Source of the DNA: Hanleya hanleyi
Taxonomy: Eukaryota; Mollusca; Polyplacophora; Lepidopleurida; Hanleyidae
Reading direction: 5' to 3'
Length of the DNA stretch: 64,000 nt
Assembly: GCA_036873755.1 (NCBI GenBank)
Contig: JAVTVY010019016.1
Span: forward strand, 1 to 64,000
Part shown: in pieces, positions 34,941 to 45,331 of the stretch
Numbering within the stretch: the first letter of the stretch is position 1
Layout of the letters: each line of letters begins with the position of its first letter
Made by a program: the position numbers and the translations under genes
Notes under the pieces: generated by a model
Seen by the model: only the letters and a program-made list of their open reading frames with translations
The model's database searches: none
Told to the model about the DNA's origin: nothing

Positions 34941-36310
34941 TTTATACCCCTTTTACGAAGTATAGGAGGGGGGGTATACTGGATTCAGCTTTTCCGTCCT
35001 TCCGGTCGTCCATACGTTCGAATTTGACGGTAACGCTCTAGAAGCTGAACTGTTCCATATAGAGTCTTCAAATTTGAAATTGGGTACATTTCATTGGTTT
35101 ATGTGGTTTCCATGGCAACAAGATGGAAAATATCCATGTAACGAGGTGTCCGAATTCAATGTTAACGCTCTTGAAGCTGAACCGTTCCATCTAGAGACTT
35201 CAAATTTGGCGTACAGCATTGATGTATAGCAAAGCACAAGCCTATTGAAATTGGATACATTTCGACGGTTTTTGTGGTTTCCATGGGAACGACGTTAATT
35301 CTCTAGAAACCAGACCATTGCAGCTAGAGATTTTAAATTTGGTATGCAGCATTGCTGTGGGGCAAAGCACAAGCCTATTGAAATTGGGTACATTTCGCTG
35401 GTTTTTGTGGTTTCCATGGCAACAAGACGGAAAATATTCATGAAACGACGTTAATGCTCTAGAAACCAGACCATTGCATCTTGAGATTTTAAATTTGGTA
35501 TGCAGCTTTTCTGTGTGGCAAAGCACAAGCCTATTGAAATTAGGAACATTTCGTTGGTTTTTGCGGTGTCCATGGCAACAAGATGGAAAATATCCATGTA
35601 ACAACGTTAATGATCTAGAAGCCGAACCGCTGAAACTGGGGACTTCAAATTTGGTATGCAGCATTGCTGTGTGGCAAATTAGCAGAAGCTTATTGAAATT
35701 GGGTACATTTTGATGGTTTTTGTGGTTTCCATGGCAACGAGATAGAAAATATCCTTGTGACGAAATTAACGATCTAGAAGCTGGACTGCTGAAGCTACCA
35801 AATTTGGTATGCAGCATTGCTGTGTATCAAAGCACAAGCTTATTGAAAGTGGATACATTTTCATGTTTTTTGTGGTTTCCATGGCAACTATATGGAAAAT
35901 ATTCATATGATTATGTTGACGCTCTAGAAGCCGAATCGTTGCAGCTGGAGACTTCAAATTTGGTATGCAACATTGTTGTGTTTCAATGCACAACTGGGTA
36001 CATTTTGATGCTTTTTGTGGTTTCCATGGTAACCAAATGGAAAATATCTATATAATTACATTAACACCCGAAGAACTGTTGCAGATCAAACATCAAATTT
36101 GGTATACAGCATTTGTGTGTTAAAGGCCACATATGTTTAAATTGGGTACATTTTGATGATTTCCATGGTTTCCATGGCAACATAACAGAAAATATCCATA
36201 GAACTATTTTAATGCTCCAGAAGCCGAACCACTACAGCTAGACACTTCTAATTTGGTATACAGCATTGTTGTGTGGTAAAGGACAAATGCATTCAAATTG
36301 ACTATAATAA
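34941..36310 (+). mobile_element. Hairpin-headed tandem-core element, family D
   Basis: The head TATACCCCTTTTACG pairs with TAGGAGGGGGGGTATA, followed by TTCCGTCCTTCCGGTCGTCC. The core has about ten imperfect units of roughly 117-140 bp with TTCAAATTTGGTATGCAGC, CAAAGCACAAGCCTATTG and GGTTTCCATGGCAACAAG. Confidence 0.78.
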
Positions 36311-37344
36311 TTGTCAGAATAAAGAACTATTCTTGGCCGGGAACAATGTAATTAAAATTAAATCCTATCCGCTCCCCCATTTGGAAATGTCGCTTGCAGG
36401 ATCTAACCGGCTTGCAGTAACGTGAGTCAGAGTGTCAAAGAATGTCTGACATTATTACAATGCCAAGGCCTACTGAAATGTTAAGAGGAAATATACCAGG
36501 TTTATGTTGCAAACTATATCTAAATCAGACATTTCCCATGAAAAATACGAGCTTCCTGGCATATAGTCAGGGCTGTTAGGGATTTTTGGTTCACATTCTT
36601 CCAAAAGCCCCAAATTTGGTCCATATGTCGCCCATACCATACTATTTCGATTTTTGACGGGCGCCAAGACGGGCGCCCCCTAGGGCCGCCATATTCGGCG
36701 AAATTCAATATGGTCGCCACCCGGGTTAGAGATCAATCGTAGTTAAATAACTAAATGGGCCAGAAATGTGAATAATAGCACTTTTCAGTGCTTTTGGGGG
36801 TCGGAGAATGCGATTGTGATCTTATTTCAACGATCTGAGGTCAAGGTAACCTTTAAGGTCACCCTAAAGGGCATTTTGGGGACAAATTCGCCATTATCAG
36901 TGGTTTTGGGGCAAGATATATAAACTGCCTCATTCTATTGGTTTCCGGGATTGAGTAACCCGAATCTGGCCTTATTTTGGCGATTCGGAGCAATATTTCA
37001 TTTGAGAGTCGCGATAGAGGTCATCCGAACCAGAGGTCAATTCTAGGTATAACACCAAAAGAACCACAAATAATACCATAGAGGTTTGTGGCATTCTCCG
37101 ATTCTGATCTTATTTTGAAGATTTGAGGTCAACCCATTTTGGGGACAAAGGTCAAAGATCAACAATTACCACTAAGAACAATCGAACGAAGATTATTCAG
37201 GACCAAATTATATTAAAATACTTCGGAGATGACATCTGCTGACAAAATGCTGTAACTATGCCGCTACGCCGCTATGTGTATTTAAATGTTCGAAATACAA
37301 TTCAAAGACCGCTTTAGCAACAATATACCAATGATTATTAGTAC

Positions 37345-37650
37345 CTATACCTTCTGGCTTGCGCTATCAAGAAACTGTGAAGTCGGGTCGCACCCAGTAA
37401 GGCTGTGGAAGAGGGGTAGTGACACGGATTTGACGGACCGAGATCGGAACAAATGGTATGGACTGAATGTCACAATATTTCGAAGTCCACCAAGAGTTCC
37501 GATATGACCCTCCTCCTTGGCATGTGCTAGATGCAGGAGGACCCTGGTGTCCGCCTCGGAATGGTTGCACGGTTGAAGTATTGTGAGGTCACAACGCCTG
37601 TTGAAGAACACGGACTCAAAACGGGTACACAGAAGGAGCTTTCCGCTCAT
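37345..37650 (-). pseudogene. Relic of a transposon-borne nuclease-like protein, copy 1
   Basis: The open frame contains NHSEADTRVLLHLAHAKEEGH and, after a gap, LPLFHSLTGCDPTSQFL. Together these are the signature EADTR...LTGCDTTS of a protein common in invertebrate mobile elements. The order of acidic EA-D residues and a GCD turn recalls XPG/FEN1-type (PIN-fold) nucleases, as in Academ-type transposons; that parallel is my inference. The usual S-x-DTDV segment between the two motifs is missing, so an active site is unlikely. The frame is truncated at both ends and opposes copy 2. Confidence 0.6.
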
Positions 37651-37814
37651 GGCAGTCTTGGAGATCTGTGTGCTGATGAATGAAAACGGCTCCTTTTTGT
37701 TAACATTTTTTAAGAAGCCACTGATCCATTCATACTTCGGGATTTTAGGGGTTTAGGAAAAAGTATTGTGGCATTCCAGTCCAAACCATCTGTTCCGATC
37801 TTGGTCCGTCAAAA

Positions 37815-38215
37815 TCCGTGGCACTACCTCTCTTTCAAAGCTTATCGGGGTGCAAGACGGCTTCACAGTTTCTTGGATGTGGCAAAAAGACCGCCTGGGC
37901 AGCCTGTACAAGTATATCGGACCCCACTGACACACTAGTGGCTCCCACGCATGATCCTGACACTCTCGAGTCCGTGCATATGAAGCTTATAGAATGCTTC
38001 ATCGTACTAATGTACAGCAAGGGATGTGGTGCAGCCGCGGTGTCAATGAGGCCAAGCATCACCTCTTCACTACTGCAACCAGATCGCTGAAAAACATCCC
38101 ACCTCCCAAGCCGCGCTTTTGCAGCATGTGAAGCGAGTGCTGCTGCAAGCGAGTTTCTACTGGAGTCGCTTCACTCCAGCAGGAAATCCCTGACTTCAGT
38201 GAGTGGAGCTGGCAC
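37815..38215 (+). pseudogene. Relic of the same protein family, copy 2
   Basis: It begins at LPLFQSLSGCKTASQFLGCG, which aligns with the end of copy 1, and continues KKTAWAACTSISDPTD through ESVHMKLIECFIVLMYSKG to a TGA at about 38090. A frameshift later the text resumes as LLQHVKRVLLQASFYWSRFT. The middle aspartate of the LTGCDTTS motif is lysine here. It carries the C-terminal half, while copy 1 holds the N-terminal side. Confidence 0.6.
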
Positions 38216-39229
38216 AAAGATTGCACCAGTACATGGCAACCGCTATGGACCACTCTCAGCGACTCTTCTATGGCATATGCCGTTCTCATGCACTGAGGCT
38301 GAGTCAAGACATGCACGGGAAGGTGCAAATGCAGCTGTGCCGATGTCCGATATACGACCCTCTGCAAATGCGAAGGCGGGTGCGTTAATAACGAGGGCGG
38401 TGATGACAAGTATTATTTATTGCTGGCATCATAGAGCGCAAGCCAGAAGGCATAGGTAGTAAAAGTAATCATTGGTATACTGTTGCTTAAGCGGTCTTTG
38501 TTTTGTATTTTGAACATTTTGTCAGCAGATGTCATCTCCGAAGTATTTTAGTAACATTTGTTCCTAAATAATCTTGTTTTGATAGTTTTTAGTAGCAACT
38601 GTTGATCTTTGACCTTTAATTCTCAAATGAGGTGACCGTGACTTCAAATCGTCAAAATAAGGTCAGAATCTAATTCTCCGATGCCACAAAGCCGTATGGT
38701 ATTATTTGTGATTCTAGCCCTATTGGTGTTACCTATAATTGACATCCGATTGATCTCTGTTTCGGGTGACCTCTGTCGTGAACCTCACATTCAATATTGC
38801 CTCAAATTGTCAAAATATGGCCAGATTCGGGTTACTCAACCCCGAAAATCGATAAAATGAGTTAGTTTGTATATCTCGACTAAAAACCACTAAAAATGAG
38901 TAATTTCACCCCAAAATGACCTTTAGGGTGACCTTGACCTCAAATCGTTGAAATGGGATCAGAATCAGATTCCCCGACACCGATAACCACTAAAAAGTTG
39001 TATTATTCATGATTCTAGCCATTTTATTGTTTTAAATACGATTGACCTCTAACCCGGGTGGCGGCAATAATGAATTTCGCCAGCATGGCGGCCCCAGGGG
39101 GCGACTACCTTGGCGCCCGTCAAAAATCGAACAGGTATTGTATGGGCGACATATGGGCCAAATTTGGTGCTTTTGGAAGAATCTGAACCAAACAGTCCCT
39201 TTTATGCCCTAACATCCCGGACTAATATA

Positions 39230-40992
39230 GAAACAGTCAAATTTCACTCCCTTGAGCCAGCAGAACTGTCGAGTCGTGGTCGCCAGACTCAGATAGAACT
39301 CCCACCTGGTTTATTGGGTTCGCAGCTGTGCCTGTCCTCAACTCCGGTAGATCAAATACCTTGAACAGTAAATGTACAAGACTACTTGAGATCGAACCTG
39401 AATGTGGGTGGACTATACTTCTCGTGGATATCTTACCAAGTCCTATCACCTAGGGAAACTGGAACGACCACACGTTTCTAGCCAGCTGTAACTCAAGGGT
39501 CAAAGCACCACCTCTAGTTTGTGCTGTTGGTATAGATACATTAGGGGAAGTCCATGTGTCACATATAATAATTAGGTCAAGGTCAAAGGTCAAGGTCACT
39601 CTTGACTCCAAAATCAGGAGATTGTTAAACAACAATTTTAGCATGAACTGTCAAGTCGGTATCGCTTGTACTGCGTCCATCTCTCCATACCTTACATACC
39701 AGTACCAGTAAAATATTCTTCTGCCGAAAAGTGACAACACTGGGGCAGTGGTAGGGGGTAATATTAGTAGTATTTCAATCTTAGCTACTACACTGCCAGC
39801 AATCCACGGAATTGTCATATACCTTTCTTCATTTGTCCATCTGTTACATGCTGATGCATCATCATGCTTTATTGCGGTACAATGATACATTATTTCGCAG
39901 ATATCACATTACCTTGTCAAAAATACGGTTAAAAGTTAGCAATTTTGAGGAGTCATTCAATCGCTAAATTGATTCCATCTCAAAATTTTCATCAGCCACA
40001 ATGGTATTTGAGCTTCATAATGAGGTTGCTGGAAATTCAGCAGTTTTGGACTTGGACTCATCCCCAACATCAATTATATGGTCATATAGCTTGTTCATCA
40101 GACCATATTTGTATGGTTTGATATAATGATCTCATTTTACATGATATATTAATTTATGATCAAACTAAGAAAAGATTGAAATAGCATGAACAAAAAACTT
40201 TGCAAATTGGCTGAAATGTATTCAGTTTCAAATTTCTTATTGCCGACGAAGAAGGATAATATCAGTTGTATGTGAACACACAAAATGTATATTTGTATTG
40301 ACTTTGTGGACTATTCTTCAGAAGTAGATCCACATATTACTAGTTAAATGAATTCCTGGAATTATGTTTTATGGGCGTACTTTCAAAACTATTTTACTCT
40401 GAAATCATCCCATCATCTACTTCATGGTGATATACCCTTAGTTCATCAATTCCTTGATCCAATGGCTACGTTTGAATGTATAATGACCTCATTTTATTTG
40501 TTTCATCTCATCAGTATACAAGATATTGCATTGCCTTGCAAAGAATATATGTAAAATTGACCATTTTTTTCGGACATTTTTAATTCCTCCGCCCACATTT
40601 CATCACGCACAAGGTAAATGGTAGGTCTGCTTTTTAATAGAACACATACATAAATAGCACCCCAATTCTTGGAAATGCTCTTCAGATTTAGCATAATATA
40701 CGGTTATTGAATTACGTAGTTATATATATATTTACGTTTAAGGGGAAGAGGGTGGATACTTCATCTGTTGCCAGTATGGGAGTGCCCCCAAAACAGATAT
40801 TTCTGTTCGTAATGTAGGTAATTTTTCAGATATTTCATATTTTTCTTCAATTCATGGATGTTTATCTGCAGTAAGACGAATTTTGAAAAACTACCCTTGA
40901 TATGTAAGCCTACTATTCTATGATAATTTTATATCCAGAAACTAGCGAATTACCTAAATCTTGGACTCGATCCATTACCAAAATATAAGGAT
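39230..40992. other. Spacer or intron, no supported exon
   Basis: A short minus-strand piece after CTATACCAACAG (about 39530) is open in one frame for about 25 codons (ending WSFQFP), but the phase does not match the 42026 exon. Otherwise AT-rich. Confidence 0.4.
39574..39598 (+). other. Four AGGTCA half-sites in direct repeat
   Basis: AGGTCAAGGTCA, one base, AGGTCAAGGTCA: spacings DR0, DR1, DR0. A DR1 pair is a known binding layout for RXR/HNF4-type receptors; here it is only a sequence match. Confidence 0.6.
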
Positions 40993-41835
40993 TCTGGCAA
41001 CTACTTGCGGCTATATTACCGCAACTATGTTGTGGCAATATTGCCGCAACCAATTTAAATACGAAAAGCGACCATGTTGTGGTCATATTGCGGCAATATT
41101 ACCGTCAGAAAGAAAACGTCCGGCAACACTGCAGGATAACCTGGACGGTGACCATGTTGCGGCAATATCACCGCAATGTTGCAGCATTATTGCCAGAACA
41201 GAAACTCCTGAGAATATTGCACTGTTGACATGTATATTTGCAGCACTTTCACATATTGACATGCAAATGAGGCTGCCTCGCACCCGTGCAGCAAATTCAT
41301 TGCGATGAGCACGCAGCAACCTCCATGCGAACAAATCGCAGTAAGCACAAACCAAGATCCCAAAGCAAAAGAATTAGTTGAACACAACTGATTTAAATCA
41401 CAGGATATATCTGGAATGCTGGCTACCCAGGTGATGGGTGCACTAGATTCCACCAGAGACTAACAATAGTCATTCTATAAATTAGATATTAGTATGTAGC
41501 GAGTAATTGTTATGATTATATGGATCAATGTGTGTTAACCCACATTCTAGTTTATTTTATTGGTGTCAAATTGTCAAGATAATTAATATTTAAAACTATT
41601 TGTGTTCAAATACTGAAAATCAGTCAAATCGACATAGTTTGAGAATATTGCCACCAGAAATTGTCACTGCAAGAAAGGGTTGTGACAATATTGTTGCCAG
41701 AAAAAGGGTTGTGGCAATATTCCAAAGATTGAACTGTTGCCGCAATGTCGCCAGAAATTGTTGCCGCTAGCAGTGACAATGTCAAACCCTGTTTCTCCCA
41801 GTTCTGGCAACAAATTTATGTTACTGCAACATTTT
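40993..41835. repeat. Element with GTTGCGGCAATAT subterminal clusters
   Basis: Words such as TGGCAATATTGCCGCAACC, GTTGCGGCAATATCACCGC and TTGTGGCAATATTCC recur in both orientations in two clusters (40993-41215 and 41640-41835) around a 420-bp unrelated centre. The plan repeats that of 9301-18317 with a different word. Exact termini and a TSD were not found. Confidence 0.6.
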
Positions 41836-42025
41836 CATTTTGATAAGGGGATCACTGTCACCTTAGGGGTCCTGATGTGATTCCCTAGATGGTAGCATAT
41901 AATTGTTTATTAGCTTTACCTCTTTGAGATGCCGTTGTCACCGTTGGATGGCCTTTACTATTTTTGTGTTGGTGGTAATGGTGATGTGTGACGGGCCCCA
42001 CGTGTACTCTATCAGAGTCTCTCAC
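41836..42025. other. Intron downstream of the 42026 exon
   Basis: No feature beyond the splice donor that begins at 42025 on the minus strand. Confidence 0.4.
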
Positions 42026-42093
42026 CTGAACCTGATAGGATGCACCCATAGATAAAGGTTGGGGTCCACCTGAGGTTGAGGGAACTACAGATC
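42026..42093 (-). CDS. Third identified coding exon of the minus-strand gene
   Basis: The acceptor TTTACAG| lies at 42094-42096 and the donor CAG|GTGAG at 42025. The 68 nt plus one carried base give 23 codons, starting GSVVPSTSGGPQPLSMGASY. The phase agrees exactly with the exon at 44749-44881 (which ends in phase 1), and this exon ends in phase 0. The Ser/Pro/Gly-rich text suggests a disordered region. Later exons were not found, so they lie below this point or beyond the window. Confidence 0.65.
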
Positions 42094-42924
42094 CTGTAAA
42101 CAGTAGAATTATATACTTACTATCAATACTCTATCAGCATCAGTCACCGTACCTGAATGGCATACATGCAAGGATCAACAATACCAGTGAAAGGTAGAAA
42201 ATAAAGTCATGCCAGCTTTAATAATAGAGAATGACATGCATTCTTGGAAGGATAGGCAATTACAACATGTTCATCGAAATTATAGTAATATCGTTCTATC
42301 TCTACAGCCTGTCGACTCTCTCTGTTAAATCTAAAAGGCTGCCATGCGACTAACTCAAATTGTAACCCTTCCACATAGGACAAACTTATCTTAGTCCATT
42401 GGCCTTAGATGGCATTCAAGTATCACGTACGCATCGAGTGGGGGATGGGGGTTGGTCAAAAAGTTGGAACATTTTCATATGTACCCTGGGTTAAAATTTG
42501 CGTGCAGGCGGAGGGGGTGGGGGGGGGGATCGAGGAGTAAAAACACCTGAATGTATTGCCCGTGTAATAATTGAATGCTCCCTTATCTCTTAGCACAGCT
42601 ACTCTGGGGATAGGTTACCAGCTTTACATGATCAACATTCTATCTGACATACAATAGCCATATACCACAGTTCTTCTAGCAAAGGAGGTGTTCGGTTTGA
42701 CCGTATTTTTTTCCTTAGTGTGTTGCGTTTATAAACCGAAAATATAATTTCCTCTTGTTTACTTTAAAAGTTATTAGCTTGAAAGAGAAAATACTGAATT
42801 TTCATATTCTCAATTTTCACCGAGAAGAGATTTGTCAAAAAAATATTACGAGTATTAGAAAATAAGCATTTGTTTGTTTTTGCAATTTTTGGTGATATTC
42901 TTGAAGGGAATTCCATTCATATAT
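42094..42924. other. Intron of the minus-strand gene
   Basis: About 42117-42170 contains a degenerate copy of the donor side of the 42026 exon (CTGATAGAGTA words and TTCAG|GTACGG), suggesting a small local duplication. A poly-G tract lies near 42510-42528. Confidence 0.4.
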
Positions 42925-43024
42925 AAAATATGACACCTTTAACCAAAACGAGTCTTACATAGCGACATGCGGTTTGATCCAAAATGATACTGAAGAATCG
43001 TTTTGGTTAAGGGTGTCATATTTT
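42925..43024. repeat. 100-bp foldback MITE
   Basis: The left arm AAAATATGACACCTTTAACC and its right inverse differ at one position over 26 bp. A 48-bp centre separates the arms. It lies in the intron between the 44749 and 42026 exons. Confidence 0.85.
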
Positions 43025-43880
43025 CATGATATTGAAATATGCCAAAACGCTTGTAATGCTCTGAAAGGGTGTAGTTCACCGCCATTCGGGACATGATTCC
43101 TCATTTTGATAATTGTAACAGCTGCTTGGCCGAATGGCTACAGTGTCGGACTGAAGATTAAAAGAACACCAACATTTTGGTTCGAATCCCCAAATCCCCG
43201 AAATATTTTTTCTTCATTTTTTCCTTTTTCTCCCATCTTCATCATTTTGGACTTTAAAGTGAAATAAAGACAGCGAGCCCCTAACGCAACATAATCCCTT
43301 ATTTTAATATAATTCGTCAATAGAATTGCACACAAACAACTCCACGCACAGTCAGTATTTGAATATTCTGACGATCCAGCAGAGCAAAACACTAATTGTT
43401 ACACATATATAATTTCGTCTTAGGGCAGCGGAAAGTTGTAACTATGAATTGAAAAGTTATAAGGTTAAACTTGTCTTATATATCAAGGTCTTTATTAAGG
43501 AAATGACCATCAACAAGTGACGACGCTTGCTTTTCCAGTTGATTATGCATGTGCCAATATGTGTCAATGGTAGCCGTATGAGAATATGAACCAGAATTTC
43601 CCATTGGACTGGCCTCGCCTGTCTGACAAAGAGTTGGAGAATACCTGAGCATTACGTCACAATTTACCGGCCGGCTCGGAGCGAGACAATAGAGCAGCAG
43701 AGAGCGACTCTGAAGGAAAAAATATCCATCTAAAGCGAACACCTCCTTTCGGATGAATGCTCTACGTTCAGAAGTAGTTATTCCAGAAACTGAAACCCAG
43801 CTGCCTAACAAATACTAGGAGCAAACAATCAGAGCACTCAATGGCTGATCCTACTATAGTTCAAGTTAATCCCTTGATTT
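43025..43880. other. Intron; short tRNA-like word and unassigned open frame
   Basis: 43120-43200 has tRNA-like A and B boxes (TGGCCGAATGGCTACAGTG; GGTTCGAATCCCC), probably a SINE or tRNA fragment. The GC-richer part 43476-43811 is open on the minus strand for 111 codons without a recognisable domain. Confidence 0.35.
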
Positions 43881-44207
43881 TATGCTGTCTTGCCCCAGCG
43901 TAGGCGACACTGGTCACCGTGAGCTGTGGGTTGACCTCTTCATCTCTTCCCTATGTTTATAACATGGAGCGGGTTTTGGGATTATTGCTAACGTAATATG
44001 GATGAAATATTACCGCAATACCAAGAAAGGAGCAACAAGCTTGCAATTGTGATAATCTTGGCAACCTCCGGTCGAAACTATAATATCAACAAATAAAAAA
44101 CTCGCTCCATGCTATAAACATAGGGGAGAGTCCAAGAGAACAGCCCACAGCTCACGGTATCCCACATGCTGTACACCAGTGTCGCAGACAAGCGGGCCAG
44201 ACAGCAT
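43881..44207. repeat. ~330-bp foldback element
   Basis: Left (43881-43985) and right (44095-44207) arms are inverted copies sharing ATGCTGTCT, GCGACACTGGT, CACCGTGAGCTGTGGG, CCTATGTTTATA and CATGGAGCG. It lies in an intron of the minus-strand gene. Confidence 0.8.
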
Positions 44208-44484
44208 TGTCCAAGGATTTACTTGAGCTATGGTGGGAAGACGCCATTCACAGAAAACTTTTTTCGCATGCATTTTGTTTTGGCGCTAAAACTGCGCCCC
44301 TTTGGAGACTAAACCCTCAATGAACCGCACGAATTACTTGGAGTAATTGAAACATTCCCCATAATCCATACACACAAAGGATTCATTTTAGCGCGGTTCA
44401 CGTATAGTGCGGTTGATGTTTTGTCTCCCAGTCGGCGCACTATATTGAGGGAGAAGTGTAGTACAATACTCTAACAGGAACCGT

Positions 44485-44620
44485 CCGTGCCACGGGGTAG
44501 TGGTATGAAAGGAATAGTATGAGCCGTGTGTGGGTCCGTGCCACTGGGCGGTAGTATGAAAGAAGCCATGGGTGAGTGCGTCCGCCTGTGCCACTGGGTA
44601 GTGTTATGGTTTTATAAATG
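44485..44620. repeat. Three ~50-bp tandem units
   Basis: CCGTGCCACNGGGNNGTNGTATG starts at 44485, 44536 and 44586 (last copy slightly changed). Confidence 0.7.
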
Positions 44621-44748
44621 ATGCAAGTGACTGTTGGGTGGCTGATAAATTTATAGGGGTGCCGCAATCATTCTAACGATAAAGTGCTAGTCCTATTATA
44701 TTCGTTGCGTATTAGACTGGTATCTGTACTGGACCTGGATAATCTTAC

Positions 44749-44881
44749 CTCGATCCTGCATCCGAGGACCGCCTTCAAAATCAAATGATCGTTGAGCCAC
44801 AGTTTCCAGGCGATTTTCTGATGTGAAGGTGCCTTTTTCATACTTAGGCTGCCCAGTTTCACGTGTTTTACGTTGTCCTTT
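44749..44881 (-). CDS. Second identified coding exon of the minus-strand gene
   Basis: The acceptor TCCTTCCAG|AAAGG and donor GATCGAG|GTAAGATT bound 133 nt. It is open in the frame that continues phase 0 from 48322-48384: KGQRKTRETGQPKYEKGTFT, then SENRLETVAQRSFDFEGG, ending PRMQDR plus one base. It is charged and polar, with no membrane segment. Another frame is also open (64 codons) but does not match the neighbouring exon phases. Additional small exons between this and 48322 cannot be excluded. Confidence 0.65.
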
Positions 44882-45331
44882 CTGGAAGGAATAGAGTGGC
44901 GGGGTATAATTAATTCAACAAATCAGGAACAATGGCTCAAGTGAGATACAATAACCTTAGTCAGCTATTCGGCGATTAATTTATCTGTGCCTAACATAAA
45001 GACTTTCAATATAGGTAGGTAAATTTGCATGTACAAATGTACACTGTTGAAAATGTGGCACTTCCGATCAGAAATTAGCCCCGAGCCGAGCATTTTAATC
45101 GACAGTCCTTGTGACAGCATATGCATGCTGTTCTTAAAACTAAAATCTAAACGAAATAACCCAATCAGTTAACGATTCCTTTATAGCACTGACCAATGCG
45201 ATGGTCAATTCCCAAATTCCATACAAAAATTTAATCAAATAAAATTTAGCTCAGGATAAATCATAATTGGCTATGAAAATGGTATAAGTTACAGGCACGA
45301 GATGCGGAATATATGAAACTATCTCTCATTT
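44882..45331. other. Intron of the minus-strand gene
   Basis: AT-rich; no exon seen. Confidence 0.5.

Larger units (their letters stand above)
36560..39229. mobile_element. 2.7-kb element with ~700-bp inverted arms
   Basis: Arms 36560-37249 and 38515-39229 are inverted copies. Shared words include GTTAGGG, GGTTCA, TATGTCGCCCATA/TATGGGCGACATA, TTTTTGACGGGCGCCAAG and, at the inner ends, GAGATGACATCTGCTGACAA. The arms also carry several AGGTCA words. The ~1.27-kb spacer holds two opposed fragments of one protein family (37345-37650 minus, 37815-38215 plus). No TSD was recognised. It is probably a deletion derivative of a larger transposon encoding that protein. Confidence 0.8.

Noticed and set aside
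43120..43200. tRNA gene (Ser-like)
   Set aside because: Has A and B box words but neither a closed acceptor stem nor a good anticodon arm; kept only as a fragment note.
43476..43811. 111-codon minus-strand frame in an intron of the 48384 gene
   Set aside because: No acceptor/donor pair compatible with the neighbouring exon phases and no recognisable domain.
44668..44862. 64-codon minus-strand frame as a separate gene
   Set aside because: It is the alternative frame of the exon at 44749-44881; the other frame matches the splice phases of both neighbours.
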